A stretch of DNA of 64,000 nt from Methylovirgula sp. HY1 (GTDB lineage: Bacteria; Pseudomonadota; Alphaproteobacteria; Rhizobiales; Beijerinckiaceae). The position numbers and the translations under genes were made by a program. This document shows, piece by piece, positions 26,977 through 36,121 of this stretch; the first letter of the stretch is position 1; every line of letters begins with the position of its first letter. The notes under the pieces are model-generated. The model did no database searches and had not been told where the DNA came from. It was given only the letters and a program-made list of their open reading frames with translations. Where the stretch lies: NCBI RefSeq assembly GCF_019343105.1, contig NZ_CP073764.1, positions 3,026,001 through 3,090,000 of the forward strand. The letters are read 5' to 3'.

Positions 26977-27974
26977 GAGCGGCGCCTTCCATCAGTGCGG
27001 ACAATCCGGACACGTCGCTCGCTATCCTTATCGCCCAATCGGAGTTCCGCCGCGCCGAAGAGCCGATCGACAATGTAATAGTTTCGGCGGACCCGATAAT
27101 TGACGAGCTCCGAGGCACCGCCGGGGCCGATGACAAAAAGCGGCGGCATCTCGCCTTGCACAATGCCGCGCGGGAATTCGATATAGACTTTCTGTCCGTC
27201 GTCGAAGGCTCGTAACGGTCGCCAGGCCGGCGTGTCGCCTTCGATCGCATAGCGAAAATTCAATGCCGAAATATCGATGCCCGTCGAAATCGGCGTGGCC
27301 GCCCAGGCCTCCGCATTCTGGCGGCGCAGTGCAATCAGCTGATCTTCCGGATATTGCCAGGAGACCGAGGCCATATAGGTCTTTTCGGTCGAGCGCAGCT
27401 CGAGGAAATAGGTCCGCCGATCCGTATTGATGATCAGATTGGTCACAAGGTCAGGCCGCGTCGGCTTGACGAGGATGTGGACCTTCTGTGTTGCGCCTGA
27501 GCCGCTCGTCGTGTCGCCGATGATCCAGCGCACGGTGTCGCCGGCGGCAACGGGACCCGAGCCGACAAGCTGTTCGCCCTCCTGAAGGGCGATATCGGTG
27601 ATTTGCTCCGGCGCCGTATAGACCTGATAGAGCGCGCCGCCCGAGAATGGATAGACCTGAACGGCATTGATGAAGCCGTCACGCACAGGCTGAATACGCG
27701 CCGCGGCATTGGCACGATTGACGCGGACGGTCGGATCTTTGGCCTCGGGCCGCCTCTTGCCTTTGGGAAGGGGCTTTAGTTGACCCGGAAGTGGCAGCGG
27801 TTTCGGCAGTTCGACGATGCGGACTGGCGCTGGCGGTTCATGGGTGAGCTTTGCAGGTAAGAAATCGTCATAGTTGATGTCCGGCGGTATGAATTTCTGT
27901 GCGCATCCACCGAGCGCGGTCACGGAAAGAAGCAAAGCCGCAATACTGGCTTTGGGAAAAGACGGCCTTGTCAT
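26973..27974 (-). CDS. trbG: Conjugal transfer protein TrbG (VirB9-like lipoprotein)
   Basis: A 333-residue protein with an N-terminal signal and a lipobox (ALGGC, cysteine near residue 24), followed by a Pro-rich stretch. The VirB9/CagX domain includes GALYQVYTAPEQITDIALQE, GDTVRWIIGDTTSG, KPTRPDLVTNLIINTDRRTY, and the C-terminal NYRVRRNYYIVDRLFGAAEL. It forms the outer-membrane core of the mating channel with TrbI. Both ends overlap their neighbours by 4 nt (ATGA), showing translational coupling. Confidence 0.95.
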   Translation of the reverse strand: MTRPSFPKASIAALLLSVTALGGCAQKFIPPDINYDDFLPAKLTHEPPAPVRIVELPKPLPLPGQLKPLPKGKRRPEAKDPTVRVNRANAAARIQPVRDGFINAVQVYPFSGGALYQVYTAPEQITDIALQEGEQLVGSGPVAAGDTVRWIIGDTTSGSGATQKVHILVKPTRPDLVTNLIINTDRRTYFLELRSTEKTYMASVSWQYPEDQLIALRRQNAEAWAATPISTGIDISALNFRYAIEGDTPAWRPLRAFDDGQKVYIEFPRGIVQGEMPPLFVIGPGGASELVNYRVRRNYYIVDRLFGAAELRLGDKDSERRVRIVRTDGRRRS

Positions 27975-28660
27975 TGTCCGAGTTCCTTCGACCAGTTGAT
28001 GGCGGAGATGTAGATGCCGAGCGGGTTGTTCCGGAGCTTGTCGGCATTGGTAGGTGGATCGATCGCGATGGTGAGAATCGCGGTCCAGCGCGAAGTCTCG
28101 GCGAGCGCGCCGTCTTGATAGCGGCGCTCTGTCCAGGCGATACGGAAGGAGGATGGCGAGGCACGGATGACGCTTGAGACGTCAACGGCGATTTGCTGCT
28201 TGCCGAGCTTGGCGAAAGGATCATCGGCACGGGCATATTCGTTGAGCGCGACAGCGCCCGAAGTCGTTGTGAAATCGTAAGCCTGCAGCCAGTTCTGCCG
28301 CACGACCACGGGATCGGCCGGCGCCGATCGCACATCCTGAATGAAACGGGCGAGATACCAGGCGATCTGCGGATCGATCGGCGTGTAATCAGCATTGGCG
28401 GGTGCTATGACCTGAGCCTGTCCCAGCCTGTCGACCTGCACGACCCATGGCACGACGGTGCCGCGCAGCGACTGCCAGACGAGCGCGGAGGCAAGTCCTG
28501 CCGAGAGGAACAGAGAACCGAAAGCCATCAAGCGCCAGTTCTTGGCCTGCACGCGGGCCGAACCGATGCGTTCATCCCAGACCTGCGCGGCCTTTTGGTA
28601 AGGCGTTTCCGGTTCCGGCGTGCGGCCATAGCGGATCGATGATCGGCGAAAGACCGACAT
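27971..28660 (-). CDS. trbF: Conjugal transfer protein TrbF (VirB8-like)
   Basis: A 229-residue protein. The N-terminus NPYQKAAQVWDERIGSARVQ-like (here ETPYQKAAQVWDERIGSARV) precedes a single transmembrane helix (about residues 45-65) and a periplasmic VirB8-type domain (PTDPQIAWYLARFIQDVRS-like; RWTAILTIAIDPPTNADKLR; NPLGIYISAINWSKELG). TrbF is an inner-membrane assembly factor of the type IV secretion system. It overlaps trbG by 4 nt. Intact. Confidence 0.94.
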   Translation of the reverse strand: MSVFRRSSIRYGRTPEPETPYQKAAQVWDERIGSARVQAKNWRLMAFGSLFLSAGLASALVWQSLRGTVVPWVVQVDRLGQAQVIAPANADYTPIDPQIAWYLARFIQDVRSAPADPVVVRQNWLQAYDFTTTSGAVALNEYARADDPFAKLGKQQIAVDVSSVIRASPSSFRIAWTERRYQDGALAETSRWTAILTIAIDPPTNADKLRNNPLGIYISAINWSKELGQ

Positions 28661-28662
28661 GG

Positions 28663-30027
28663 CTATTCCCTTTGAGAAAGATCGACGGAATGGCCACCGC
28701 CGTGACTGTCGCCTGAGCTCACGACATGCGCAGCGGCTGATGCCCCATGGCTTACGGCTTGGCTGTGCTTGAGACGCCGCGCCCAGGCCGGCGGCGACGC
28801 ATTGGATGAGTTTGGAGACGAGACTGAAGCCTCGTTGGCGATCTCGCCGCTACCGATCGTATTCATGGTCGACGTGCGGCCGGTCGCGGCAAAGCCTGCG
28901 CGCGTACCGGACGCAAAGTGCTCGCTCATGACTTCGCCGGCCCGTGCTGCTGCGCGGCGGACAGAAGACGAAGCGGCGCCAGCCGCGGCGCGGCCGACAC
29001 CCGCAAGGCCCGAACCGATACCGGACACACCAGAGAGTCCGGCCGAGGCAAGCGTGTAAGAGGACGATGCGCCGCCTGCGAGAGTCGCACCGCCGCGCGC
29101 CGCGACGCCGGTCGCAGAAGCCGCTGCCATCGCTCCCCTTCCGGCCAAACCGATCGCGCCTGCACCGGCAAGCGTGACGCCACCGACCGCAAGTCCAGTT
29201 CCGACGGCGGCACCGGAGCCGAGCTGCGGCGCACCGGAGACGAGACCCGTGGCAATGCCCGGTCCGAAGATACCGAGGCCGAGAAGGGAGAGGGCGCCTA
29301 GAACGACGGAAAGGGCTTGCTCGATCGTCGGCTGGCCGCCGGCATAGGTCGTCGCGAATTGCGAGAAGAGGCCCGTGCCGATGCCGACGATGACAGCGAG
29401 CACCATGACTTTCACGCCCGAGGAGACGATATTGCCGAGGACCTTTTCGGCCAGAAATGCCGTCTTACCGAAAAGCGCGAAGGGGATTAGGACGAAGCCT
29501 GCGAGCGTCGTCAGCTTGAACTCGATCAGTGTGACGAAGAGCTGGACCGCCAGGATGAAGAAGGCGATCAGAATCAGCAGCCAGGAGATGAGCAGCACGG
29601 CGATCTGAACGAAGTTCGCGAAGAAGCTCGTGAAGCCCATCAATTGGCTGGCGGCATTGAGGAGTGGCTGGCTGGCATCGAGCCCGACTTCGGCAATCTT
29701 GCCGGGATGCAGGAAATCAGTGGCTGACAGCGTCGAGCCGCCGGCCTTCAGCCCGAGCCATGAGAAGCTGTTGAAGATGATCGCCGCAAGCGAATTGAAA
29801 TTGCCGATGATGAAGGCGAAGAAGCCGATATAGAGCGTCTTCTTGACGAGACGCTGCAAAATGTCTTCATCGGCGCCCCAGGCCCAGAAGAGGCCGGCGA
29901 GCGTGATGTCGATGACGATCAGGGTCGATGAGAGATAGGCGACTTCGCCTTTGAGGAGGCCGAAGCCGGAATCAATATAGGTCGTAAAGGTGTTCAGAAA
30001 TGTATCGATGACGCCAACATTGTTCAT
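28663..30027 (-). CDS. trbL: Conjugal transfer protein TrbL (VirB6-like)
   Basis: A 454-residue polytopic membrane protein with about six hydrophobic segments in residues 25-265 (for example VTLIEFKLTTLAGFVLIPFA and VMVLAVIVGIGTGLFSQFAT). A long Ala/Gly/Ser-rich tail follows, ending in a low-complexity cytoplasmic extension. TrbL is the inner-membrane channel component. The tail varies among homologues. Placed 2 nt from trbF and overlapping trbK by 4 nt. Confidence 0.94.
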   Translation of the reverse strand: MNNVGVIDTFLNTFTTYIDSGFGLLKGEVAYLSSTLIVIDITLAGLFWAWGADEDILQRLVKKTLYIGFFAFIIGNFNSLAAIIFNSFSWLGLKAGGSTLSATDFLHPGKIAEVGLDASQPLLNAASQLMGFTSFFANFVQIAVLLISWLLILIAFFILAVQLFVTLIEFKLTTLAGFVLIPFALFGKTAFLAEKVLGNIVSSGVKVMVLAVIVGIGTGLFSQFATTYAGGQPTIEQALSVVLGALSLLGLGIFGPGIATGLVSGAPQLGSGAAVGTGLAVGGVTLAGAGAIGLAGRGAMAAASATGVAARGGATLAGGASSSYTLASAGLSGVSGIGSGLAGVGRAAAGAASSSVRRAAARAGEVMSEHFASGTRAGFAATGRTSTMNTIGSGEIANEASVSSPNSSNASPPAWARRLKHSQAVSHGASAAAHVVSSGDSHGGGHSVDLSQRE

Positions 30028-30380
30028 GGGCGCGCGTCTCCGGCGTTGGACGATTGCGGCTTAATCGGCGATGTGCCGGGCTTGGTTGGCGATGCGCCGG
30101 GCTGAGGCGCCGAGGCGCGCAGAGACGATTTAGGCGGAAGGCCGAAGAAGCGGCGGCGGTTTTCGGCCCAGACCGCGCGGCAATGAGGATCGTCAGCATC
30201 TTGCGGGCCGAGCGCGTTGCAGCGGCGAAGTTCGGTCGGGATGTCAGCGTCTGATGGAGATGCGTTATTCGCCGGCCCATGGGCAGGCAGATCTTCGCGA
30301 TTGATCGCCGCGAGCGCCACGAGGTAAAGGCCGATGACTCCGATCATGAGGGCGGCTCGAAGGCGGCTTCCGCGTCGCAT
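30024..30380 (-). CDS. trbK: TrbK-like putative entry-exclusion protein
   Basis: A 118-residue protein from the ATG at 30380 (MRRGSRLRAALMIGVIGLYL); a longer frame to 30425 would overlap trbJ and lacks support. One N-terminal transmembrane helix, then PTELRRCNALGPQDADDPHC and RAVWAENRRRFFGLP, the signature of the TrbK-alt family in Rhizobiales trb operons. It has no lipobox, unlike classical TrbK. Its position between trbJ and trbL fits. The exclusion role is by family analogy. Confidence 0.85.
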   Translation of the reverse strand: MRRGSRLRAALMIGVIGLYLVALAAINREDLPAHGPANNASPSDADIPTELRRCNALGPQDADDPHCRAVWAENRRRFFGLPPKSSLRASAPQPGASPTKPGTSPIKPQSSNAGDARP

Positions 30381-30387
30381 GGGCCCC

Positions 30388-31146
30388 TCAATTGCCGCTG
30401 AACATGGTGACATTGCCCGGCACATAGCCGGTGCGGGTCGAAAACAGCGTGTATTGCTGCTGGCCTGAGGCTTCCGCTGTTGCGGATCGTGCCTGTTCGA
30501 GTGCGTCGGCTCTGGCTTTGGCGGCCAGCATGGAGATGAGATCGGATAGCTGTTGGGATTGAAGGGCGAGAAGCTGGTTCCCGGCTTGCAACACTTGAAG
30601 CGAGCCGGTCGCCGACTGGCTGGACGTCACCAGCGTTGACCGCGATGTATTGGTGCTGGAGACATTGCCGACGACGCCTGCGCCGATCTTCAGACTGTCC
30701 TGGAAGGCTGCGATCGAGGTCTGCCAGCGCGTCAGCGCATTGGTGGAGAGCGTCGTCGTCGTGGCGCCCGTCGGTGCGGCGCCATAGGTGCCGGAAAAGG
30801 CGGCTTCGATCCGTTGCACATTGAAGGCCAGCATCTGCACGGAAGATAGAAGCGATTGAGTCGCCTGGGCCTGGGACTGGACCTGGCTCAGCGTCGTGAT
30901 CGGCAGTTTCTGGAGGTTCTTGGCTTGGTTCGCCAGCATCTGCGCCTGATTGGCGAGCGCTGTGATCTGATTTTGGACCTGCTGCAGTTCGCGCGCGGCG
31001 GTCAGCACGTTTTGGGAAAAGTTGGTCGGGTCATAGACGATCATTTGCGCAGAGGCCGGCATCATCACGAGCGGCAACAATGTGAAAGTGAGCGAGAGGC
31101 TGGCTGTAGCCGTGAGTCTTGCGCGCCGCATCTTGCGAGCGATCAT
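30388..31146 (-). CDS. trbJ: Conjugal transfer protein TrbJ (VirB5-like)
   Basis: A 252-residue secreted protein with a signal peptide ending PASAQ (about residue 33), then YDPTNFSQNVLTAARELQQV and QNQITALANQAQMLANQAKN, helical repeats typical of TrbJ. The C-terminus includes LLALQSQQLSDLISMLAAKA. It is the presumed minor pilus/adhesin subunit. The start overlaps the trbE stop by 4 nt. Confidence 0.94.
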   Translation of the reverse strand: MIARKMRRARLTATASLSLTFTLLPLVMMPASAQMIVYDPTNFSQNVLTAARELQQVQNQITALANQAQMLANQAKNLQKLPITTLSQVQSQAQATQSLLSSVQMLAFNVQRIEAAFSGTYGAAPTGATTTTLSTNALTRWQTSIAAFQDSLKIGAGVVGNVSSTNTSRSTLVTSSQSATGSLQVLQAGNQLLALQSQQLSDLISMLAAKARADALEQARSATAEASGQQQYTLFSTRTGYVPGNVTMFSGN

Positions 31147-33581
31147 GATGGCAGCTCCAGATTCGTCAGATCGGGAATGAGATCGGTCGCCCAGGCGAGG
31201 TCATGCTCGGTAAGCCAGGCTGCAAGGAAGGCGTCGCGGCCATAGTCGGTGATGAGCCGCTCGATCGCGGCGTGATCGGCTTTGGAAGAGGTGGCGCAGA
31301 AGGCGAGGGTGAGGGGACCGAGGCCCAGTTCGAAGAGGCGATTGCCGCGGCGCGACTGGCAGTAATAGTCACGCTTAGGTGTGGCGCGAGCGATGATCTC
31401 GATCTGCCGGTCGTTCAGGCCGAAACGGCGATAGATCGCGGTGATCTGCGGCTCGATCGCACGTTCATTCGGCAGGAAGATGCGGGTTGGGCAGCTTTCG
31501 ATAATGGCAGGTGCTATGGAGCTGCCGTCGATGTCGGAAAGGGACTGCGTGGCGAAGACGACGGAGGCGTTCTTTTTGCGCAGTGTTTTCAGCCATTCGC
31601 GCAACTGCTGGGCAAAGGCCGGATTATCGAGGACGAGCCAGCCCTCATCGATGATGAGCAGTGTCGGCCGTCCGTCCAGCCTGTGTTCGATGCGATGAAA
31701 CAGATAGGTGAGGACGGCCGTCGCCGCGCCGCCACCGACCAAGCCTTCGGTCTCGAAGGCCTGAACAGAGGTGAGGCCCAGATGCTCGGCTTCGGCATCG
31801 AGGAGCCGGCCGAAGGGACCGCCAACGCAATAGGGCTGCAGTGCCTGCTTCAAGGCGGTGGATTGCAGAAGAACCGATAGGCCGGTGATCGTTCGTTCGT
31901 TTTCAGGCGAGGAGGCGAGCGAGGTCAGCGCCGACCAGATGTGCTCCTTGGCGGTCGGGCCGATGATCACGCCTTCCTTGGCGAGGAGTGCGGCGATCCA
32001 TTCAGCCGCCCAGGCCCGCTCGGCGTCATCGTCGATATGTGCGAGTGGCTGGAGAGAGACGGACTCCTCGGCGCTATTCGAGAGGCCGCCGCCGAGATCG
32101 TGCCAATCGCCGCCCATGGCGAGCGCCGCAGCGCGGATCGATCCGCCGAAATCGAAAGCAAAGATCTGATTGTGCCGGTAGCGTCGAAACTGCAGTGCCA
32201 TCAGCGCCAGCAGCACGGATTTGCCGGCCCCCGTCGGGCCGACGATCAGCGTATGACCGACATCGCCGACATGGAGGCAGAAGCGGAAAGGCGTCGAACC
32301 CTCGGTCTTGCCGAAGAACAGCGGCGGTGCCCCGAAATGCTCGTCCTCGGCCGGCCCAGACCAGACCGCCGAGAGCGGGATCATATGGGCGAGGTTCAGT
32401 GTCGAGACGGGGGGCTGGCGAACATTGGCATAGACATGACCGGGCAAAGACCCGAGCCAGGCCTCGATCGCATTGACGCCCTCGACCATGCAGGTGAAGT
32501 CATGGCCCTGGATGATCTTCTCGACGAGACGGAGTTTTTCGGCGGCGACGCCCGGATCTTCATCCCAGACCGTGATGGTCGCGGTGATATAGACCTCGCC
32601 GATGGTGTCGGAGCCGAGTTCCTGCAAGGCCATGTCGGCATCGACCGCGCGGTTGGCGGCATCGGAATCGACCAGGACCGATTGCTCATTGGTCATTACC
32701 TCTTTGACGATGGCCGCGATAGATTTCCGCTTGGCGAACCATTGCCGCCTGATTTTTGAGACCAGTTTGACGGCTTCCGTCTTGTCGAGCAGGATTGCCC
32801 GCGTCGACCAGCGATAGGGGAAGGCGAGGCGGTTTAGCTCGTCGAGGATGCCGGGATGCGTTGCCGTTGGGAACCCAACGACGGTGAGCGTGCGGAGATA
32901 ATGCGCACCGAGCCGGGGCTCGAGGCCGCCGGTTAGCGGTTCGTCGGCGAGAAGGGCGTCAAGATAGATCGGGGTCTCAGGAACGCGGACGTGCTGTGAC
33001 CTCGTCGAGATGGTCGAATGGAGATAGGTGAGGGTCTCGCCGTCACCGAGCCAGGCGACTTCCGGCATAAAACCTTCGACGAGCTGCAGGACACGATCGG
33101 TGCGGTCGATGAAACCGCGGAGCGGCTCCCATGGATCGACGCCGGTCTGCGAACGACCCTCGTAGAGCCAGCCTTCCATGCGGGAGACATTTTCGGCCGG
33201 CGGCAGCCAGAGAAACGCCAGGAAATAGCGGCTCTCGAAATGGGCGCCCGCCTCCTCGAAGGCATTCTGCCGTTCGAGATCGACCAGTGCCGAAGCCGGA
33301 TCAGGAAAACTGCTGAAGGGATAATCGGTTGCGGCAATGCGTTGGGCTTCGACAAAGATCGCCCAGCCGGAACCGAGACGGCGGAGCGCATTATTGAGCC
33401 TTGCGGTCACGCCGATGAGTTCCGCCGGTGTTGCCGAATCGAGATCGGGTCCCCGGAACTTGGCCGTTCTCTGGAAAGAGCCATCCTTGTTGAGGACGAC
33501 GCCGCGTTCCACCAAAGCGACCCACGGCAGGAAATCGGCGAGGCCTGCCGGATGTTTGCGATATTCGGCGAGGTTCAGCAT
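31143..33581 (-). CDS. trbE: Conjugal transfer ATPase TrbE (VirB4-like)
   Basis: About 812 residues from the ATG at 33581 (MLNLAEYRKHPAGLADFLPW); a longer in-frame reading would overlap trbD. The N-terminal CagE/TrbE domain is followed by the ATPase with Walker A GPTGAGKSVLLALMALQF and Walker B TLLIIDEGWLVL, then FATQSLSDIDGSSIAPAIIE. TrbE energises pilus assembly and is the largest protein of the system. All motifs are intact. Confidence 0.96.
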   Translation of the reverse strand: MLNLAEYRKHPAGLADFLPWVALVERGVVLNKDGSFQRTAKFRGPDLDSATPAELIGVTARLNNALRRLGSGWAIFVEAQRIAATDYPFSSFPDPASALVDLERQNAFEEAGAHFESRYFLAFLWLPPAENVSRMEGWLYEGRSQTGVDPWEPLRGFIDRTDRVLQLVEGFMPEVAWLGDGETLTYLHSTISTRSQHVRVPETPIYLDALLADEPLTGGLEPRLGAHYLRTLTVVGFPTATHPGILDELNRLAFPYRWSTRAILLDKTEAVKLVSKIRRQWFAKRKSIAAIVKEVMTNEQSVLVDSDAANRAVDADMALQELGSDTIGEVYITATITVWDEDPGVAAEKLRLVEKIIQGHDFTCMVEGVNAIEAWLGSLPGHVYANVRQPPVSTLNLAHMIPLSAVWSGPAEDEHFGAPPLFFGKTEGSTPFRFCLHVGDVGHTLIVGPTGAGKSVLLALMALQFRRYRHNQIFAFDFGGSIRAAALAMGGDWHDLGGGLSNSAEESVSLQPLAHIDDDAERAWAAEWIAALLAKEGVIIGPTAKEHIWSALTSLASSPENERTITGLSVLLQSTALKQALQPYCVGGPFGRLLDAEAEHLGLTSVQAFETEGLVGGGAATAVLTYLFHRIEHRLDGRPTLLIIDEGWLVLDNPAFAQQLREWLKTLRKKNASVVFATQSLSDIDGSSIAPAIIESCPTRIFLPNERAIEPQITAIYRRFGLNDRQIEIIARATPKRDYYCQSRRGNRLFELGLGPLTLAFCATSSKADHAAIERLITDYGRDAFLAAWLTEHDLAWATDLIPDLTNLELPS

Positions 33582-33589
33582 GGCTAACC

Positions 33590-33868
33590 TCAGGCGCGGA
33601 GATAGGGCGGGTAGCGCAAATGCCGGCGCACCACATCCACGAATTGTGGATCGCGCTTGGCTGCCCAGACGGCAGCGGCATGACCGGCGGCCCAAATGAC
33701 GGCGCCGGGAATCCAGAGCCGCAGGCCTAAAGCGACAGCGGCTGCGAGCGTGCCATTGGCGATCGCTACATTCCGCGGGGCGCCGCCCATCAGCATGGGG
33801 TCTGAGAGAGACCGATGAACGGGCGCGTAGAAGCCCGGAACTTCTGAAGGCTCGATGAGCGCCGCCAT
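33590..33868 (-). CDS. trbD: Conjugal transfer protein TrbD (VirB3-like)
   Basis: A 92-residue membrane protein: PGFYAPVHRSLSDPMLMGGA, then PRNVAIANGTLAAAVALGLR with hydrophobic segments, and QFVDVVRRHLRYPPYLRA at the C-terminus. This matches TrbD. It overlaps the trbC stop by 1 nt and precedes trbE by 8 nt. Confidence 0.93.
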   Translation of the reverse strand: MAALIEPSEVPGFYAPVHRSLSDPMLMGGAPRNVAIANGTLAAAVALGLRLWIPGAVIWAAGHAAAVWAAKRDPQFVDVVRRHLRYPPYLRA

Positions 33869-34200
33869 CAGATTAGCGCTCCGCCGGAGAAGGAAAAGAA
33901 AGAGAGGAAGAACGAGCTCGCGGCGAAGGCGATCGACAGGCCGAAGACGATCTGGATCAGCCTGCGGAAGCCGCTACCCGTGTCGCCGAAGGCGAGTGTG
34001 AGGCCGGTCACGGTGATGATGATCACCGACATGATCTTGGCGACTGGTCCCTGGACAGATTCCAGAATCTGATTGAGCGGTGTTTCCCAGGGCATGGAGG
34101 AGCCGGATGCAAAGGCTGCCGAGCTGAACGTCAGGGATGCGACGCCGGACGTGATGAGGCGCGCGATGACGCGGCGAAGATTATGAGGAACGTGAATCAT
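33868..34200 (-). CDS. trbC: Conjugal transfer pilin TrbC (VirB2-like)
   Basis: A 110-residue pro-pilin from the ATG at 34200, which overlaps the trbB stop by 4 nt. It has a signal peptide with a likely cut near SAAFASG, the SSMPWETPLNQILESVQGPV motif, and two hydrophobic segments (VAKIMSVIIITVTGLTLAFG; QIVFGLSIAFAASSFFLSFF). This is the pilus subunit; the TraF-like peptidase at 54.7 kb is the likely processing or cyclising enzyme. Confidence 0.94.
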   Translation of the reverse strand: MIHVPHNLRRVIARLITSGVASLTFSSAAFASGSSMPWETPLNQILESVQGPVAKIMSVIIITVTGLTLAFGDTGSGFRRLIQIVFGLSIAFAASSFFLSFFSFSGGALI

Positions 34201-35195
34201 GCCTCGTCCTCTTGGGTTGATGGGTGCGATGTGGGCTCTGTCGCGATGACCCGATAGTTGCCGGTGACGGGCTCGAGGCCTGAAACCATTGCGAGTTCGG
34301 CAAGGCGGCGCTCTGCGCCGCGGCCGCTCAGAACGGCGATGAGGTTGATGGTCTCGGCAATGAGCGCGCGGGGAACCGTGGTGACCGCTTCCTGGATAAG
34401 CTGTTCGAGACGGCGCAGAGCGCCGAGCGCTGTGCCGGCATGGATGGTGCCGATGCCGCCGGGATGACCGGTGCCCCAGGCTTTCAGGAGATCGAGCGCT
34501 TCGGCGCCGCGCACCTCGCCGATCGGAATGCGATCGGGGCGCAAGCGTAGCGAGGAACGGACGAGATCGGAAAGTGAGGCAACGCCGTCCTTCGTGCGCA
34601 GCGACACCAGGTTCGGCGCCTTGCACTGCAGCTCGCGCGTGTCCTCGATCAGGACGACGCGGTCCTTGCTTCCGGCGATCTCAGCGAGCAGGGCATTGGT
34701 CAGGGTGGTCTTGCCGCTCGAGGTGCCGCCAGCGACGAGGATGTTTTTGCGAGTGGCGACGGCCTCGCGCAGCGCGGCCGCTTGACCTTCCGTCATGATG
34801 CCGACGGCGATATAATCATTAAGCGTGAAGACCGCGACGGCGGGCTTGCGGATCGCGAAGGCCGGTGCTGCGACGACGGGTGGGAGCAGGCCCTCGAAGC
34901 GTTCGCCCGTTGCCGGCAATTCGGCGGAAACTCTTGGCGAGCCGGGATGGACTTCGGCGCCGACATGATGTGCAACGAGCCGGATGATGCGTTCGCCGTT
35001 GGCGGCTGACATCAGGCAGCCGCTATCTTCCAATCCACCTGCAAGCCGGTCGATCCAGATCCGGCCGTCCGGATTGAGCATTACTTCAGCAATGCTTGGA
35101 TCCTCGAGAAATCCCGCGATCGCAGGCCCAAGCGCGGTACGCAACATGCGCGCGCTACGCGCAAAGCCGTCAGATTGAAATGAGATTGTCGCCAA
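34197..35195 (-). CDS. trbB: Conjugal transfer ATPase TrbB (VirB11-like)
   Basis: A 332-residue secretion ATPase. The full frame begins with a TTG at 35195; the first ATG is 17 codons in ([20 protein letters not shown]), so the start is uncertain. Walker A is [15 protein letters not shown], the Asp box [11 protein letters not shown], Walker B region [20 protein letters not shown], and the His box [14 protein letters not shown]. It drives pilus biogenesis. It is the first gene of the trb operon here; the usual upstream neighbours copG and traG lie about 14 kb away, beyond inserted cargo. Confidence 0.95.
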   Translation of the reverse strand: MATISFQSDGFARSARMLRTALGPAIAGFLEDPSIAEVMLNPDGRIWIDRLAGGLEDSGCLMSAANGERIIRLVAHHVGAEVHPGSPRVSAELPATGERFEGLLPPVVAAPAFAIRKPAVAVFTLNDYIAVGIMTEGQAAALREAVATRKNILVAGGTSSGKTTLTNALLAEIAGSKDRVVLIEDTRELQCKAPNLVSLRTKDGVASLSDLVRSSLRLRPDRIPIGEVRGAEALDLLKAWGTGHPGGIGTIHAGTALGALRRLEQLIQEAVTTVPRALIAETINLIAVLSGRGAERRLAELAMVSGLEPVTGNYRVIATEPTSHPSTQEDEA

Positions 35196-35405
35196 GACTG
35201 CCCCCGTTGCAGCCAGATCGCGTTACGCGTCGGCTGGCAGGGATGATTAGAAAAGGGATAAAGGCCGATCGGACAACAAGCAAGAAGCTATCGTCGTGCT
35301 CTGGCGTAGAAAGACAGGGGATCGGCGCGAGAGTTAGCGTGCGGGGGAGTCGCTAGTAGGCCAACCCGGTATCGGGGTCCTCCTGTAAGAACCCGCCTTC
35401 GCTGA

Positions 35406-35627
35406 TCAACGGCGTTTTGTCTGAGGACGAATCAATTCGCAGGGATCAACGCCAAGCGATTCGGCAAGCCGTCCGAGCACCGTCACAGTCGCCGAGACAT
35501 TAGCCCGCTCGATCTTGCCAACATAACGCGCGCTCAGGCCGGCGCGATAGGCGAGCTCTTCCTGCGTCAGTTCTTTGTCATGACGCAGCCGGCGGAGATT
35601 CGCGGCCATGATCTCGTTTAGATCCAT
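35406..35627 (-). CDS. XRE-type helix-turn-helix regulator (QseC-like, first copy)
   Basis: A 73-residue protein, ATG start. It is little more than an HTH_3 domain: MDLNEIMAANLRRLRHDKEL, TQEELAYRAGLSARYVGKIE, then AESLGVDPCELIRP. It is clearly similar to the regulator at 57740. It is divergent from the DUF2285-type gene at 35693 with palindromic operators between, the same layout as the qseC-qseM switch of the Mesorhizobium symbiosis ICE, where the XRE protein represses or activates its own and the antiactivator gene. The QseC role is inferred from layout and size. Confidence 0.8.
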   Translation of the reverse strand: MDLNEIMAANLRRLRHDKELTQEELAYRAGLSARYVGKIERANVSATVTVLGRLAESLGVDPCELIRPQTKRR

Positions 35628-35648
35628 GACCGGCAGTGGAACCGAAGT

Positions 35649-35692
35649 GGAACTATCGTTCCAGGAACGATAGTTCCCTTTCAGTAGGGAAC
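35649..35692. promoter_or_regulatory. Overlapping palindromic operators of the QseC/QseM-like pair
   Basis: GGAACTATCGTTCC (35649-35662) and GGAACGATAGTTCC (35664-35677) are perfect reverse complements with one base between. A second dyad GTTCCCT (35673-35679) / AGGGAAC (35686-35692) overlaps the right arm. All are built from GGAAC/GTTCC half-sites, as expected for two or three adjacent XRE dimer sites that switch divergent promoters. Confidence 0.75.
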
Positions 35693-36094
35693 ATGCTAAA
35701 AGTTCGCCGAGCCCGGACCGATTGCGATCAACCCCTGATCCGCCGGCTTTCGTTAGAATTTTTTCGTGTCGAACGTGATCCTATGCATGTCATGCGAGTG
35801 AAGCCTGAACTCGATCCAGACGTTGATGACGAGGCGCCGACGATGCCCGAGATCACTTTCTATGACGAACTCCACTTCGTGACCTATCTTAGGCTCTTGG
35901 ACTCCGAGGTGGATGGGGTGGATTGGAAAATAGTCGCCCAAGTCGTGCTACACCGGGACACGATCACGGGTCCTGACCGAAGCAAACGGTGTTGGGAATC
36001 GCATCTCGCGAGGGCCCAGTGGATGGCAAAGCGCGGATATCGGCGCTTACTCGAGGACGCCGTTTTGGAAGCCCGACAAAGTCGTTCGTCATAA
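35693..36094 (+). CDS. DUF2285-type small protein (QseM-like, first copy)
   Basis: 133 residues if the ATG at 35693 is used, but that ATG abuts the operator; ATGs at 35783 and 35792 give a protein closer in length to the copy at 57230. The shared core reads LDPDVDDEAPTM, YDELHFVTYLRLLDSEVDGV, DWKIVAQVVLHRD and WESHLARAQWMAKRGYRRLL. Such proteins are annotated DUF2285; in Mesorhizobium loti the small member QseM binds and blocks the quorum-sensing regulator and the FseA activator. Here the sequence is more diverged than the second copy, so it may have another partner. Confidence 0.75.
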   Translation: MLKVRRARTDCDQPLIRRLSLEFFRVERDPMHVMRVKPELDPDVDDEAPTMPEITFYDELHFVTYLRLLDSEVDGVDWKIVAQVVLHRDTITGPDRSKRCWESHLARAQWMAKRGYRRLLEDAVLEARQSRSS

Positions 36095-36121
36095 AGGCCC
36101 CAATGCTAACCGACGATCGAA

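Noticed and set aside
31941-32759. Long plus-strand frame opposite trbE
   Set aside because: Antisense shadow; composition is Arg/Asp-rich and no homology, while trbE has all ATPase motifs.
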